A stretch of DNA of 64,000 bases from Malus domestica (Eukaryota > Streptophyta > Magnoliopsida > Rosales > Rosaceae). Of the stretch, positions 13,483 through 26,112 are shown piece by piece; position 1 is the stretch's first letter; each line of letters begins with the position of its first letter. Where the stretch lies: NCBI RefSeq assembly GCF_042453785.1, contig NC_091673.1, positions 9,581,501 to 9,645,500 of the forward strand, read 5' to 3'. The notes under the pieces are model-generated. The model did no database searches. It was not told the DNA's origin and was given only the letters and a program-made list of their open reading frames with translations. A program made the translations under genes and the position numbers.

Positions 13483-14233
13483 ATAAAAAAGGCCAAACAA
13501 AAATTGAGATGATTATATGGAGAAAAACTCGCTCTCAATATAAAGAAAATGACAAAATTGAGATGGGAGTCGTACGATCTACTCCACCTCTTCAGCTTCA
13601 TATAATTAATTTTTTAATTAATTACACCAAAATGATTCCATAGGTTGATCAATTGTCCATCCATCTCAATTTGGTATCACTTGTAATTGATTTTTGACCT
13701 TTATTCTGGGAGATGAGGGTTAGTTAACTGCAAATCTAGTACGTTGTGGTTGCCATGACATCCTTTCCTCTTTATGGGACCGATCCATCGTCTCGTGACG
13801 TTTTGATTCAATAATACATTATTATGTAAAGAAAAACTTGTACATAGCAATGCATTATTAAGTAAAAAACACTTCATGACGATAAACATGTTCTATGTAA
13901 GTCATTCCTCTCCCTCCCCCAACCTTTTATTGATCACCTAATTATTTAAACTAGCTCGTCACTATCACTATTACATATTATATATTATTAACGTGTAAGA
14001 GTCAAAGTGATGAAAATAATTAACGTGTTAATGACAGTTATGTATATACCTCTTCAAACCATGAAGATAACTAATTGGAAGAAAGCAAAAACTTAACCAA
14101 TTAAAAACAATTGTTCACATCCTCCTCTTACAATAGCTTAAAGATTATATGCTTAGGACAATGAACATTTCTACTACCATCCAACAATAGCTCAAAAGTA
14201 CTTCGATTTATGTTAACGATAAAATAACAAAAG

Positions 14234-15165
14234 GGAGACTTTGGATGCGGTCTTTAACTATGAATATTCTTTGATTGAAACCTTGTTGGTTTTCAATTTT
14301 TGATTGAAGTCCCTGAATTAATGTGATAATTTATTTCTATGTACGTTACTATATTTTTTAAATTAAAAATTAAAATTTTTAGTTGGTTATATAAATGAGA
14401 TTTTAAATAAAAAACCATAATTTGTGGGATTAAAAATATTAAAATATAAATATACTACTGTGTGTGTGTGTATAAACATGGGTACATTCATCAAAATTAA
14501 CCAAAAAATTATTGTATCAAAACATGGGTACATTCTTCAAAATCACCAAAAAAAAAGAAGAAGATATTAAGCTTAATAACATTAGTAAATTTCTTCAATT
14601 AAACTTGACATGGATACATTTTAAAATCAAATAAAAAAGAATGTACCCATATAAGTTTAAAAATGGATTAGAAAAAAAAATTGAATAGATTTTATATAAA
14701 AAAAGGGTACATTTTACATATAACAAATTGGTATATTTTAAAATGAGTACATTTTAAGATTAAAATTTTGAAAAAAATTACATGAATGGGTACATATAAT
14801 TAGCATGGGCACATTTGGTAAAATTAAAAATGGGTACAAATACAAATAAAACTTTAAAAAATATGGGCACAAAAAGAAATTAATATATGAGTACAAATTA
14901 AAACTGAAAAGAAAATTAGTACAAATTAAAAATGGGTTGCAAATTAAAAATGGGTACAAACTAAAACTAAAAATATATGATAAAAAATTTAGTCATAAAT
15001 ATAAATATACTAATTGTAACATTTTTAACATTAAATGAATATATTTAGAAATAAAAATATTTTATTATTGAAATAATTAATGATGTTATTAATACCCAAG
15101 GACCTTGATAAAAAATTGAAAATGAATAAGATTAGCAAAATGAATGATGACAACCTAATGTCTCC
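14234..15165. repeat. AT-rich element with repeated GGGTACA words
   Basis: From 14478 to about 14965 the word GGGTACA (or GGGCACA) recurs more than ten times at irregular 20-60 bp spacing in very AT-rich DNA. The ends may be inverted (GGGAGACTTTGGATG on the left; TGGAGACATTAGGTTG in reverse complement on the right), which would make it one non-autonomous element. A (TG)n patch lies at 14458-14472. No coding potential. Confidence 0.45.
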
Positions 15166-15386
15166 ATAACAAAAATTAAAGGAGGAGAGAGGAGGAGAGA
15201 GATTAGCAAGATGAAGAAAACACAAAATTGAAAACTATTTAGAGTTGTTACTAGTTTCTAATTTTAAAATTATTTCATACTTAAAAAATACATAAGAATA
15301 TAAACGTATCAGACAGATACAACTAATTTTCACTATAAACTAGTAATAGCATCAAAATACCCCCACAAATAACAATCAAAAGAGAC

Positions 15387-15588
15387 TTAGGTACTCACTA
15401 GTGAGTATATGCACTCGCCTTTTGATTTGGTCCATTTAAAAAATGTCACGTCTTTCTTGTTTTTTAAAGACCAAAAAAAAATTGATGACACGTTCTTTAT
15501 TTTTTAAAACAACAAAACATGTATTAGTTTATAATTAAACAAAATTAAAGAGTGAGTACTCGTTAGTGAGACCCAAGTATTGTCGAAC
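15387..15588. mobile_element. Short MITE upstream of the ERF gene
   Basis: About 200 bp with inverted ends. Left ACTTAGGTACTCACTAGTGA; right, in reverse complement, ACTTGGGTCTCACTAACGAG. Sits about 100 bp upstream of the CT tract in the ERF leader, so it may lie in that gene's promoter. Confidence 0.6.
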
Positions 15589-15686
15589 ACACAAGACGAT
15601 AAACTCGTTATCCTGACCAATAAAACCTTCTTTTCTAACCCTATTTTTCTTTCTAGTGCATATCTTCACTACCGCACAACACAGGC

Positions 15687-15690
<4 letters not shown>

Positions 15691-15717
<27 letters not shown>
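15691..15717 (+). promoter_or_regulatory. CT microsatellite in the probable ERF 5' leader
   Basis: An uninterrupted (TC)n tract of about 27 bp lies about 250 bp before the first usable ATG of the ERF gene. CT tracts are common near plant transcription starts and in 5' leaders. No TATA box was assigned with confidence. Confidence 0.5.
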
Positions 15718-15967
15718 GCATCTGATCGATCTATGTCTTGAATCTTGATGTCCTAATCTTAAGACAAACGAAGAAATTTACAGAGGCCTCTAGCTGGCTA
15801 CAAGCTAAGATATCACAACAAGTTGGAGCTCAGGATTAAAGGTGGATCGGAGGCATGGAAAACGCCCGCTTCCTTCAGAAGCATCAGAGGAGAAAGAGAG
15901 GGAGGATCCTCCCCACCACCACCATGATTTCTCTTCTAACTACGAATCTTCCTGGACGGAAGCTGAC

Positions 15968-18230
15968 ATGTCAGCCATGGTTTCTGCTCTCACTCAAGTT
16001 ATTGGAACCACCGAAGGGCATGCTGCCGTGCAACCAAACCCTACATCCATCTCAGACTCATCACTCCTAGTCAAACAAGAACCCGACCGCTCTGAACCGG
16101 TTCAAGATCAAGGTATATATATGATTTCTATTTTTGCTTCTTTTTTTTTTATTTTCATTTTTGGTCCCCCGACCTTTTTTTTCTTGGGATTGTTTTAAGT
16201 TGTTTTTTTTTAATATACCAGAAATATTTTAAACTAAATTTATCTAAGGAATTCATCTAGGCTATGAGGATTGAAATTCGAACTTAAATGTAGAACAAAA
16301 AACGCACTGTTTTAACTAACTTGGCAAAGCCCAGATCTGAATAATCGTTTTAGCTAATGATATTGACATGTGCTAAGCTAGCGGTATTGGGGTTGGCTAT
16401 GTGTATGCATATGCTTTCACAGTATTGTTGTGATTTTGATCTATCTTTTGTTTGTTTCCACAGCACTTGCATTCTCCAAAGTTGTCGTCATCCATACATG
16501 TCCATCTCTAAATCCGTATAAATTGGACAAGATACTAATCGAATTAATTGAGTAGCTAGCGAGGTTAGCTAGATAATAGATTGCTCTTCCTTCTCCTAAC
16601 CCTATTTTTGTTATTCTCCACTATGAATATCCCAGCTGTGTGTTTCTTGCCTAAATCACATTTGACCAAAGACTTTTTAGGTATCCAGTTCCAATGTAGG
16701 GTCATAGACAATTTCAATATTTTTGTATCCTAATCCTACCTACCTTCCGTGAAGAACCCTCTTTCCATCTCTCCAATTGTCAACAAGCTAAAAATAATTC
16801 TTGTTCCATCTGAGACATTCTTGTCATGTTTTTCTCTATTTTCACAAACAGACTATTACTAATTGAAAAGTCATCTAAACTTAAAATACAATTTAGAGAC
16901 GTTTGGTTTTATCTTTTTTCTGATTTTCGAGGGAGTTCTAGTCTATCTTGCCTCAGCATTATCCGATCTTTGATAAGGACGTCTTAAATTTTATAGCTAT
17001 TCACTTTCTTTGTTTGGTTGGTGCAATTTCCACTTAAGTTGAAGTTTACTGGAAGATTTGCTAACTTCAAAATAGTTTACTGAAAAGGAGGGGAATGCTT
17101 TGAATTCCAGTCTCTATCTTTGTCCTGCTTTCGTATGTAAGACCTTTACTTTTAAGAAGGAATTAAAGCTCTTTTGAATATAAACATGTAATACTTTAGC
17201 ACAATAGGGGGCACACTTGCGCTGATTACACTCCTCTTCTAGTTAGATTCCTTCCACATTGATAGTGCATGGCGACTCAAGACGTGTCATTGAATCAACT
17301 AGCTAGGATATAGTAGCATGGTTTATAGTAACATAAATATATATACATATATGCATAGAAGTTAGTCTTATATATCACCAAAACTATTATTTTCAAGATT
17401 AATTCTAGAATTTTTTGTGATGTTTCTTGTAATGATATATGTTTAAAACGATATCATTATGTAACATACTATATTGATACATAAAAGTGTAATTTATAAT
17501 GTCTGTCTCATAATACATTGTTGTACCAAACTATATGGATTGGATACATAGAAGTGTACTTTCTTATCTCTTTGTCTCATAATACATTAAACTTTGTATA
17601 TATTGTTATTCCATTACGTGCATGTTTGTGAATAAAGAGACCGTAAGGAGGCGACACTATAGAGGAGTGAGACAAAGACCTTGGGGCAAATGGGCAGCTG
17701 AAATACGTGACCCAAAGAAAGCAGCCAGAGTTTGGCTTGGGACTTTTGAGACCGCCGAAGATGCTGCCATTGCCTACGATAACGCAGCTCTCAGGTTCAA
17801 AGGCACAAAAGCCAAGCTCAACTTCCCCGAACGAGTTCAAGGCAAGACCGATTTTGGCATCCTAATGGGCAGTTCTGGTACTACAACAAACAGTAGCAGT
17901 GGTGCTGCCTCTACTCAACGAACACAAAATCTCATGAGACCAGCTGGCCAGACAGCTCCTGCTCCATTAATCACGTCGCAGCAGCCGGAAACTTTCCCTG
18001 ATCTTTATCAGTACGCGCAGCTTCTTTCCAGCAATGATGCTGATTTCTGCAATTATTCTTTTTATCCATTTAATCAAGATCCAAGATTTACTTCACAATT
18101 TTCTCCATCATCGACGAATTTGTCATCTTCCACTGCATCACAAGATTCACAACCATCGCAACCAAGACGACAAGATCATGAGGAGGATGCGGGGAATAAG
18201 GACTGGAATTCGAGTAATCCAAGGGAGTAG
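15968..18230 (+). CDS. ERF group X (ERF113/RAP2.6L-like) transcription factor
   Basis: Nuclear AP2/ERF-domain transcription factor binding GCC-box-type DNA; relatives act in stress responses, regeneration and shoot development. Two exons: 15968-16112 and 17638-18230 (245 residues), joined across a 1.5-kb intron with matching phase (GT at 16113, AG at 17636-17637). One AP2 domain follows [19 protein letters not shown], with the [16 protein letters not shown] block, near residues 55-112. The C-terminus is Ser/Gln-rich, as in activation regions. Upstream of AP2, [13 protein letters not shown] matches the short conserved N-terminus of RAP2.6L-type proteins. The frame stays open upstream to about 15809 and encodes a plausible extension of 42 residues (HGKRPLPSEASEE), but it opens with GTG at 15842 and has no ATG; an in-frame TAA lies at 15806. 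I therefore start at the first ATG, 15968; ATG 15977 is also possible. Confidence 0.88.
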
Positions 18231-20749
18231 CACTATTGTATGCGTTATTTAATTTTGATGCGGTTCAATTTTACGTATTATATCGAGGAAGTTTAATATT
18301 TTGAGAGCATTTGTTTGTTCAATTAGTAATAGTTAGCTAGGATTATCATTTCAGGTTTTTATTTTATTTTTCCTTTTTATGGATATATATGTATTACCTG
18401 GGTTTTTTAACGTATTTTTGCAGCCATACCCTGATCGAATCACAACCCTAATACATCATGCATCACTGGTTCATTTTAAGACTTTTCATGATCAGTTCAG
18501 TGTACTAGTACTATATATCAAGCATGCATAATTTACTTTCAAGTATCAAGTAGAATGTAGACGTGATGTGGAGGAATTTTCAGGATGGCAGTGTTATATA
18601 TTGTGGTGTTGCAACGACTTGTACTGTAATTCCTGATTTATATATTAGTATGGATGGTGCTTGTGTTCCCTCTATAGGGAAACTTGAGTTCATTATTTAT
18701 CATCATCTAAAGATCATATTTGCTAAAAAACACATCATTAATTCGGATGTCTCCCAGTCATCCATGTGTGTCAAATGAATTAACGGTTTTAGTCATAAGT
18801 ATCATCTTCATGATGAACCGTTTATTTGTTTGATGTATATGAATGACTAAAAGTTCTCCAAATTGAAAGATTTTTTGCAGATATGATATTTAGATTAATG
18901 ATAAAGAAAATTAACAGTTCCAATTATAAAGTTCTATGATAAAGATACGTAAATCATAAATAGAGAGACAAATAGGCTCTCCCATAGAAGAACACAAGCA
19001 TTACCCTATTAGTATTTATATCTTATTGTAAATTCAAGGTCTATTTTTATTGTAACACATGACCAAGTTCTATATGTATATGTGATGTTGTACTGGTCAC
19101 AATCAAAATATTTTTGTATAAAAGAGTGATAATTCAGATTTCCAAGAGCTTAAAATTTTACTAAGCAAATGGTGTAGATGTAAAGTGGCAATTTTTTTTT
19201 TCTCTTGCAAAACGAGAGAAAGAACATTATCTTCTTTTTATTCAACCATCATGAGTTTAAATCAAATTATAGGCATCCGATATATAATAAACACTTTTAA
19301 TTATTTAAAAAATGAACTGTTTCCATCCAACTTGATTGAATGTCATATTCAGATATTGTTATCAAAACAAAAAAATCACATCCGAATATTTGTCTCAACT
19401 TAATGCAAAATCAATATACAGTCTACATACATATGCAAAGAAGTGCCGTCACTTCGAGAATTAAAGGTGGAATATTATTTCCAATCGCCTGATGGGAATT
19501 CAATCACCTGAAATATAATTAATTTGGTTTCAACTTGCTACGAAGATAAATTAAACCAATGTACCAAAAACCAACATGACTTGGTCTGTTGAAGCAAAAG
19601 AAACACTTATTACAATACTATACTCACATATAAACTTAATTAACAAAACATGTTGACAAATAATTTAACGGAAAATTGGAAAATGGAAAGTGAAATATCC
19701 TAATAATTTATAGTATAGCTTTTTGGAGCACTTTTTTAATGCATGCTAACTTTTTTAGATGCACGAACCAGGCCCGGCTTCTCGGCAAGAGCCATCATCA
19801 GTTATCCGGTAGCAAATAGATCTCCACACGTTAACAATCCCAAAACCTTGATTAGTAACCCCCACCGGCACACCATATTAATGCGATTTGTAACACAAGC
19901 TTTGAAGAAAGATATAAACGTGCTGAGAAGCTTTTGATCAGCAGGGCTCCACTACCTTTCTTTTTCTTTGATGTAAGAATATTCTGACTAAAGAGACGTG
20001 GTTCTAATTAAACCAGTTTAGTTTATGAAGAAGGGCATTCGAACTTTGGTGCAAGATAGCTGGCAAGTTGGTCTAACTTAAAACTGCACAATAAGAGTTG
20101 TCAACAATAATTTCATTTTTGGTTTTTTAGATTTTATGAAGCAGGTTTGCAGATTTTTCTATATAACCATCACACTGCTACTTGTTATCAAAATAAAAAA
20201 CTCACATTATTTTTACACTAACAAGTGAATAATTTGAACCAACATACACGACGAACCAACCATAATAAAGCACTCACATTATAAACACGTATATTAATTT
20301 ATCAACACTGATCCGTCTGTTCATAAACTATAAACAATGTCATTCGTTGATATTATACCGTCTGAATTTTTAATACACTACTTTGGACGTGTTATAGGAT
20401 ACAAGTTAAGCCTTTATTCTCCCACTTGTTTTGAGCTTTGGGATAACATTGTTAACAATAAGTTATTATCAAACCTAATTAAGCTAACAAGGTCTTTACC
20501 TTTTTTGTCGTAACGACTAGTACAAAGCACAAAGTACAGATCCCTCAACGGCTGAAACCATGCGCATGCCAAAGCGCCTCCAGTGGGCCTCCAACCCACT
20601 TGCCCCCACATACGCCAAAAGCTCCAGTGGACCAGCCTCAAATCCTCCAAAGCCCATAAAAGGTCGATCTGCTTAACAAAGGAACCACAAAACGACAAAA
20701 ATTAAAAGCAAACAAAGGAGATGAGAAGAAGCTTCCTCCTTTTCTTTTT
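18231..20749. other. Gene-free stretch after the ERF gene
   Basis: The 3' flank of the ERF gene, then AT-rich DNA. A small inverted repeat lies at 18784-18856 (GGTTTTAGTCAT with ATGACTAAAAG). Nothing else assignable. An open minus-strand frame at 20414-20698 has no recognisable family. Confidence 0.6.
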
Positions 20750-20905
20750 GAGATATGCTAGCTATCTATACAATTATTTTTATTTCTTACATATATTTCT
20801 TTAATTTATATTCATTGATCTTCCTCATTTTATCCGATCTAATGATTGAAAATTAAAAAAATATGTAAGAAGTAAAAAATAATTTGTATATATCACACCC
20901 CTTCT
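20750..20905. mobile_element. MITE copy, family 1
   Basis: Third copy of the family at 9266-9416. Inverted arms GATATGCTAGCTATCTATAC and, in reverse complement from the right, GGGGTGTGATATATACAAAT, each continuing into TTTTTACTTCTTACATAT or its relative. AT-rich and diverged. Confidence 0.65.
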
Positions 20906-20922
20906 TTTTTCTTCCCTTTTTT

Positions 20923-21070
20923 GGATAAGGATCCTCTCCTGAGCAGATGGAGAGAAACCTAAGAACCCCTTTAAAAATTATAATAATTATAACCGTTGGA
21001 TAAAAAATAAACGGTCCGATGGGCCTGGTTAGAGGATCCTCTCCATCTGCTCAGGAGAGGATCCTTATCC
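20923..21070. mobile_element. MITE with near-perfect inverted ends, 148 bp
   Basis: The two ends are perfect inverted copies of about 32 bp beginning GGATAAGGATCCTCTCCTGA and running through GCAGATGGAGAG. The interior is AT-rich with ACCGTTGGAT. No coding. The target duplication is unclear because both flanks are T-rich. The identical ends indicate a recent insertion or strong arm conservation. Confidence 0.8.
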
Positions 21071-22641
21071 CGTTTTTTTACTTATTTTTCACGCTTGTCA
21101 GAGGCGCATGAACATTGGTGACGTGTGCTCGGTTATCAAGGCAAGGCATGGGATTTGGGCAAAATCCAATCAGGGAAGGATAGATGTGAGGATGGTGGGT
21201 CCCACGTCTGATTTGGACAAGTGGCACACACAAAGGCTGTGGATTTCTTTGCTTTCGGTCTCTTCTTACCTCCAATGTCAAATTTTGCGGCGACTGTCGG
21301 GTTTTCCCTCCTTTTGTCTGGTTCTTATATCACGCCATGCTTCCAAGGTGAAACTCTGCGAGCCGCATCCACATTTCTATCCTCCCTCTCCAGCTACAAC
21401 TCAATTTTTAAATTAATCGTCTAACAGAAATTATTTGTCTCAAAAGAGTACGCATAATTTAAAAGTTACAAATTTTAACATATAATATTTCAGTTCGGCT
21501 CTGATTTAAGTTAAATTTAAAGATTCGTATTTGTTAAACTAAGTTAAATTTAAAGATTCGTATTTGTTAAACTGTCACGTGCAACATTCTTTCCAATATC
21601 ATGCATGTACACTTGATTTGTTTACGTCTCTTCTCGTATTACGATGATCAAAAGAGTATAGTTGTTGGCTTCGTAAAAAAAATTATGGTATGAAGATTTT
21701 TTCTTTCTTTCTAAATTTTAAGTAGGACGATGATGTTGCATTATGAAAGCTTTTATTGGTAAAAAAAAGTCATCATAAACACGAAGATTCTTTCACCAAG
21801 GATGATGATCTTTTGTAATATTAATAATAGCTTTATAGAGAAAAGTGGTTAGTGAAATTATACTTTAATATCTTTTATCACGCATGAGTTTTTGTCATGT
21901 CTTGGTACAAAATCTTCCACTCGTGCTAAGCTTGTTTATTGATCAAGTTCATTGCACCAAATGACAACTGCAAAACATTATCATCACGAGCATTAGTCGG
22001 GCACTCTAATATTTGTTTAGGGCCAGTTGATAATTATTTCTCTTCAATTTGAAATGCCAAAACTGAAATCTTATTTGGTAACTACTCTTAGTTTAAAAAA
22101 AAATAAAAATAAAAACTGAAAATTATTTTCTTGAGTTTTCAAAATTTGGCCTGGAATTTTCAGTTTTTTGTTTTGAGTTTTCATTTTTTTTGAAAACCAA
22201 AAATGATTATCAAACAAAATTTAAGTTTTCAAAAAAGAGAAAACTGAAAACGAAATGTTTATTAAATGACCCATTTAAGTAATGCATTGTGCATATTATG
22301 GTTTAGCATTGTACTAGTATATTGATCAAATGAAGTGAAATTAGGTCCATCGAGCACAAAGTGGAGACTGAGTACCGCTATATTTTTCTATGTGCAAGTT
22401 CACATCTATTGTGGAGTTGAATGAATGAGATTATAAGAATACACAAGAAATTAGCATTAAGGAACGAATGACCTGTCACTTGAGCCAATCCAATTCTCAA
22501 AGTTTCATTAACTTGTAGCCGATCCGGCCCGTGTGTGCCCATGTTAAGCGTTATTTGGGCCACACAATACAGCAAAATACTGTGGGCCTGTTAAAGTCCA
22601 AAAGTCAAAAGCCAAAAAATGGTGAAAAAAAAAAACTGAAA
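21071..22641. other. Gene-free stretch before the tRNA
   Basis: No supportable gene. Contains a short tandem duplication at about 21500-21572 (TTAAATTTAAAGATTCGTAT twice) and a possible decayed inverted-repeat element at about 22020-22280 rich in AAAACTGAAAA. Nothing else recognised. Confidence 0.6.
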
Positions 22642-22649
22642 TGTTGACA

Positions 22650-22682
<33 letters not shown>

Positions 22683-22722
22683 ACCTTAATCTGGCGCCTT
22701 AGACCAACTCGGCCATATCAAC
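22642..22722 (-). tRNA. tRNA-Leu (anticodon AAG)
   Basis: Minus strand, 81 nt. Acceptor stem GTTGATA pairs with TGTCAAC (one G-T pair), with discriminator A. A-box-like GGCCGAGTTGGTCTAAGGCG and B box GGGTTCAAATCCCAC are intact. The anticodon arm is CCAGA-TTAAGGT-TCTGG, giving anticodon AAG. The long variable arm (TCCGAAAGGGCG) is the class II feature of leucine tRNAs. No intron. A run of A/T follows on the minus-strand 3' side (TTTTTTTTTT as read from the gene at about 22627-22636), suitable as an RNA polymerase III terminator. It reads CUU, and CUC/CUA only by wobble. Confidence 0.95.
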
Positions 22723-22899
22723 ATGTTGGTAGGTTGGTCTTGTTTTAACAATTAATTGGCTCTAACCAGTAAAGCCTTCATCATCTGCATCTGTGAGAGC
22801 CACACATCTGAAGATTGTGAACAGAGCAAATGGGATTTTTATGCATCAAGTAATCAAATAACTGAAATTTGCAAACCCGTTCCATTAATTTGCCCAAAA

Positions 22900-24890
22900 A
22901 TGGGTTCCAGAATGCTGTGTCTGTCTGCAGCCATAGTCCCTCCTCCTGCGCCTGCTCCTGCTGTAAAGCTTACCACATCAAATAATATGTCCAAGATTTT
23001 TCGTTCCTCTTCTGCAGATAAAGCTTCGGCTCGGCTTCAATCTTTCAGGTGCAGAGCTGTCGGAGAAAGCTCTCAGCCGCAGACCTCGTTGGCTGAAACC
23101 GTATATCAGGGAGTTTACGGTCCTTGGTCCGTCGACTCTACCGACGTCAGAGAGGTAATCAGCCACTTGGAGTTGGAGCCCATTTTTAAGTGCTTCTGTA
23201 AAAAACACTCCAGCTTGTGAGTGCTTTTGTTTAAAGCAGTGCCTGCAATTAGTTCCCATTTCGGTCAAACCCAGAATTTTATTTCAACCCGTTTTTTTGT
23301 TTTGGGTGTTTATCATGGTAGTTCCACGATGAAATTGACGTTCCACCGTAAAATCAATTGGCAATACGGGAACTAGCTTAAGGTCATATAAGCACATAGT
23401 AAATCTTGTGATGTTGGGACAACTCTCAACACGGTCGGTCTAGTGGCCCAATACTAATCAACATCTAGATTATTTCTAGCATAATCTTGATGCGTCAATA
23501 CAATACAAGTAGTATTGTAACCATTCAATATAAGTTGTATTTGATTCGGTCAAAGTTTCGGACTGTAGGATTTTCACATTCTTCAACATTTATTGGTGTG
23601 GCAGGTTATTTTGTACAGGTCGGGACTAGTGACTGCAGCTTCATCATTTGTAGTTGCAGCTTCTGCTGCATTTTTGCCTGATAGTTTCTTCTTAACTGAC
23701 ATTGTCAAACACAATCTCGATTTTGTCTACGCGATCGGAGCTGGTGGATTGGGGTTGTCCCTTTTTCTGATTCACATCTATGTGACTGAAATTAAGCGCA
23801 CTCTGCAAGCATTTTGGGGGCTTGGTGTTGCCGGGTCTTTCGCAACATATGCATGCTTGGCTAGACCAGCTGGAGAGGGTTTGGTGCAATATGTTGTGGA
23901 TAACCCGGTTGCTATCTGGTTTGTTGGTCCTCTCTTTGCTTCTCTCACAGGACTAGTCTTCAAGGAAGGTAAGATACGATAAATTATTTGCGCAGGACAC
24001 TCGTCTTTTGTTAAAGGAGCGATTTTGTGTCGATAATGTATAACATTTTGTTAACGACTAATTGGCACTGTAATCCGTCCCTTGATAAATAACAAACGTC
24101 ATGTCTAGAGAAGTGATATGCTTTGTATTGCCTTCTTGCTCGCTTGTATTCGAGTCTTGGCAAAGTAATATTAAAACTAAGTACTTGTTACAGGTCTCTG
24201 CTATGGAAAGTTGGAAGCTGGAATTCTCACATTCATCATACCTACCGTTCTTCTCGGGCACTTGGTATATCTTGTTCAAACCGATCCCTTTACCCTTTTC
24301 AAATTGATCCCTTGCATTGTCTCCTCCCCTGTACTTTGCAAACTGCTCCAGTCTGAATTTGACGGATTTCATGCAAGAAATAAACAGAAGTTGACGGATC
24401 TTTGTTGATTGGAACAATGTGCAAACTACAGAGGAACGAAAGTGGAACTTTGTGAAAACTGTAGGACTAAAACTGTGTGCTAGACGTTCTTAAACTTCCG
24501 TTAGTGAACTATTCGCAGCTTTTGTAACCTGTGTTGTCTAGGAACTAATGGAGTTCATGTTAAACACAGAGTGGACTGATGGACGATGGAGCAAAACTTT
24601 CTTTGCTCGGTTTGTGGATGGCCCTGTTTGTAATTTTTGCCGGAAGGAAGTTCACTCAACCGATCAAGGTAATTTTCCAGTTGACTTAATTGTATAAAAA
24701 TGAAAAATTCCCCTGATTTCAGTTATCGTTCGAGCTTATGCTCATTGCATTTGGTAACAAACTGTTTTTCACCTTCAAGGATGACATTGGCGACAAGTCC
24801 GTCTTTACATTCAATTCTCTACCTGAAGACGAGAAGATGGCCTTGATTCAGAAGCTTGAGCAACAAAAGTTAAGTCAGGATGTCGATTAG
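22900..24890 (+). CDS. Chloroplast DUF2301-type integral membrane protein
   Basis: Nuclear-encoded plastid membrane protein of the DUF2301 family, shared with cyanobacteria; biochemical role unknown. Five exons fit by phase: 22900-23154, 23605-23968, 24194-24264, 24570-24668, 24780-24890, giving 299 residues. Residues 1-55 are Ser/Ala/Pro-rich with few acidic residues, like a transit peptide. The mature part begins near YQGVYGPWSVDSTDVREV, the typical family opening, followed by ILYRSGLVTAASSFVVAA, then several hydrophobic segments (FVYAIGAGGLGLSLFLIHIY, the AFWGLGVAGSFATYA region, GPLFASLTGLVFKEGLCYGK, ILTFIIPTVLLGHL, LLGLWMALFVIFAGRKFTQP). It ends with DDIGDKSVF, a conserved closing motif, and a charged C-terminal tail. 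ATG 22900 is the first in good context; an alternative is ATG 22912. The family call is from memory of cyanobacterial homologues. Confidence 0.85.
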
Positions 24891-25556
24891 AGAAATACGA
24901 GCCACAGTGGCAGTTTAGTTTAGTCTAGTCTATAGAAAGGAACTTCTTTCTCTTACGAGTTGGGTTTAGGTTTCTTTCTACTGCAGCTGCTTGCAGTTCG
25001 TTATTGTTTGTCTGAGAAGCCTTCTCCTTGAGATTATCCATGACACACTTTAGTTCTCGGTTAACCTGCTCCTCGTGAAACAGGTAGCGTTAGGATTTTA
25101 TGCATTCACTTCGTTAAGGAGAACCAAAACAAATGTGCAGCGCAAAGTGCACCTCCGACAAGGGAAAGCTAGAAACATCTTCCGCTTCCTCTTGGCCTTC
25201 AAAGGGCTCTAAAATTATCAACATGTTTTTCTCAATGAAAACCGAATACTAAGGCAAAACATGTCTTGTTTAGAATTGTGAACAAAAACTTAAGTCTTGG
25301 GGTTTTTAAATAGGTGAAGTGGAAGACTCCCGGTTTCGAAAATAAACCGTGACCAAATCTGTGTGCAGGATTCGGTTTCCATTGGAATGCGGTTTTGAAA
25401 ACTATTGTGGACCAAATGCCTTATCTATTTTCCTCTTCCTCCACACTTATTTGGCAAGTATATCTTGGTCGTTAACGGGATGCACTTAAACATTATCATA
25501 TGCTTTCCTCATCATTATCTATATATTACCTCAAACTTGAAAGAAATGTGCCCCAT
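24891..25556. other. 3' flank of the DUF2301 gene
   Basis: Probable 3' UTR, then unassigned sequence. No gene seen. Confidence 0.5.
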
Positions 25557-26112
25557 TGTCACGCTCCGGATTTGTCCAAAACTAAATCGAGCATATGACA
25601 CATCACGTTACTTTTAAGAGCAAAAAGTAACTACTTCCAAAAGCAAGTTATTTGGATGATTGCTTTTGAAGTTATTTGGAATTCTGTTGGCGGCACGTCC
25701 CGTATTTGGCCCAAACTAAATCGAGCATATGACACTTCACGTTACTTTTAAGAGTAAAAAGTAACTACTTTCAAACGCAAGTTATTTGGATGATTGCTTT
25801 TGAAGTTGTTTGGAATTTTGTTGGTTTTCAATGTGGAGTTCCCAGTTACCGAAATATTACTTACGTCTAATACACTATTCTATTAGTTTAAACCACAAAG
25901 TTCAGAAGTCCAAATGTAAGCCGAAATTACTTGAAGTTCGTAGCTTTTGACGATCATATGGCAATGTGGTTGAGGACAAAGAGCTGGGCAAGAAAGTTCA
26001 GCTCCAAGGCGCAATAACACGCTTTAGCTTCTGGTGACGCTAAGATCGTGGACAAGGAACTGACGCTCACCTGCTCAGGTTTAGTTTGTGACAAATCCGG
26101 GACGCGACACTA
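25557..26112. mobile_element. Inverted-repeat element with a 134-bp internal tandem duplication
   Basis: Left end TGTCACGCTCCGGATTTGTC followed by CAAAACTAAA; right end, in reverse complement, GTGTCGCGTCCCGGATTTGT followed by CACAAACTAAA. These give inverted ends of about 40 bp. The left part is duplicated head-to-tail: 25557-25690 and 25691-25824 are two 134-bp units about 90% alike, both containing ATCGAGCATATGACAC and AGCAAGTTATTTGGATGATT or its relative. No transposase. Superfamily uncertain. Confidence 0.65.

Noticed and set aside
20414-20698. Minus-strand open frame of 94 codons (DLRLVHWSFWRMWGQVGW).
   Set aside because: No recognisable domain, no splice partners, AT-rich flanks; most likely chance.
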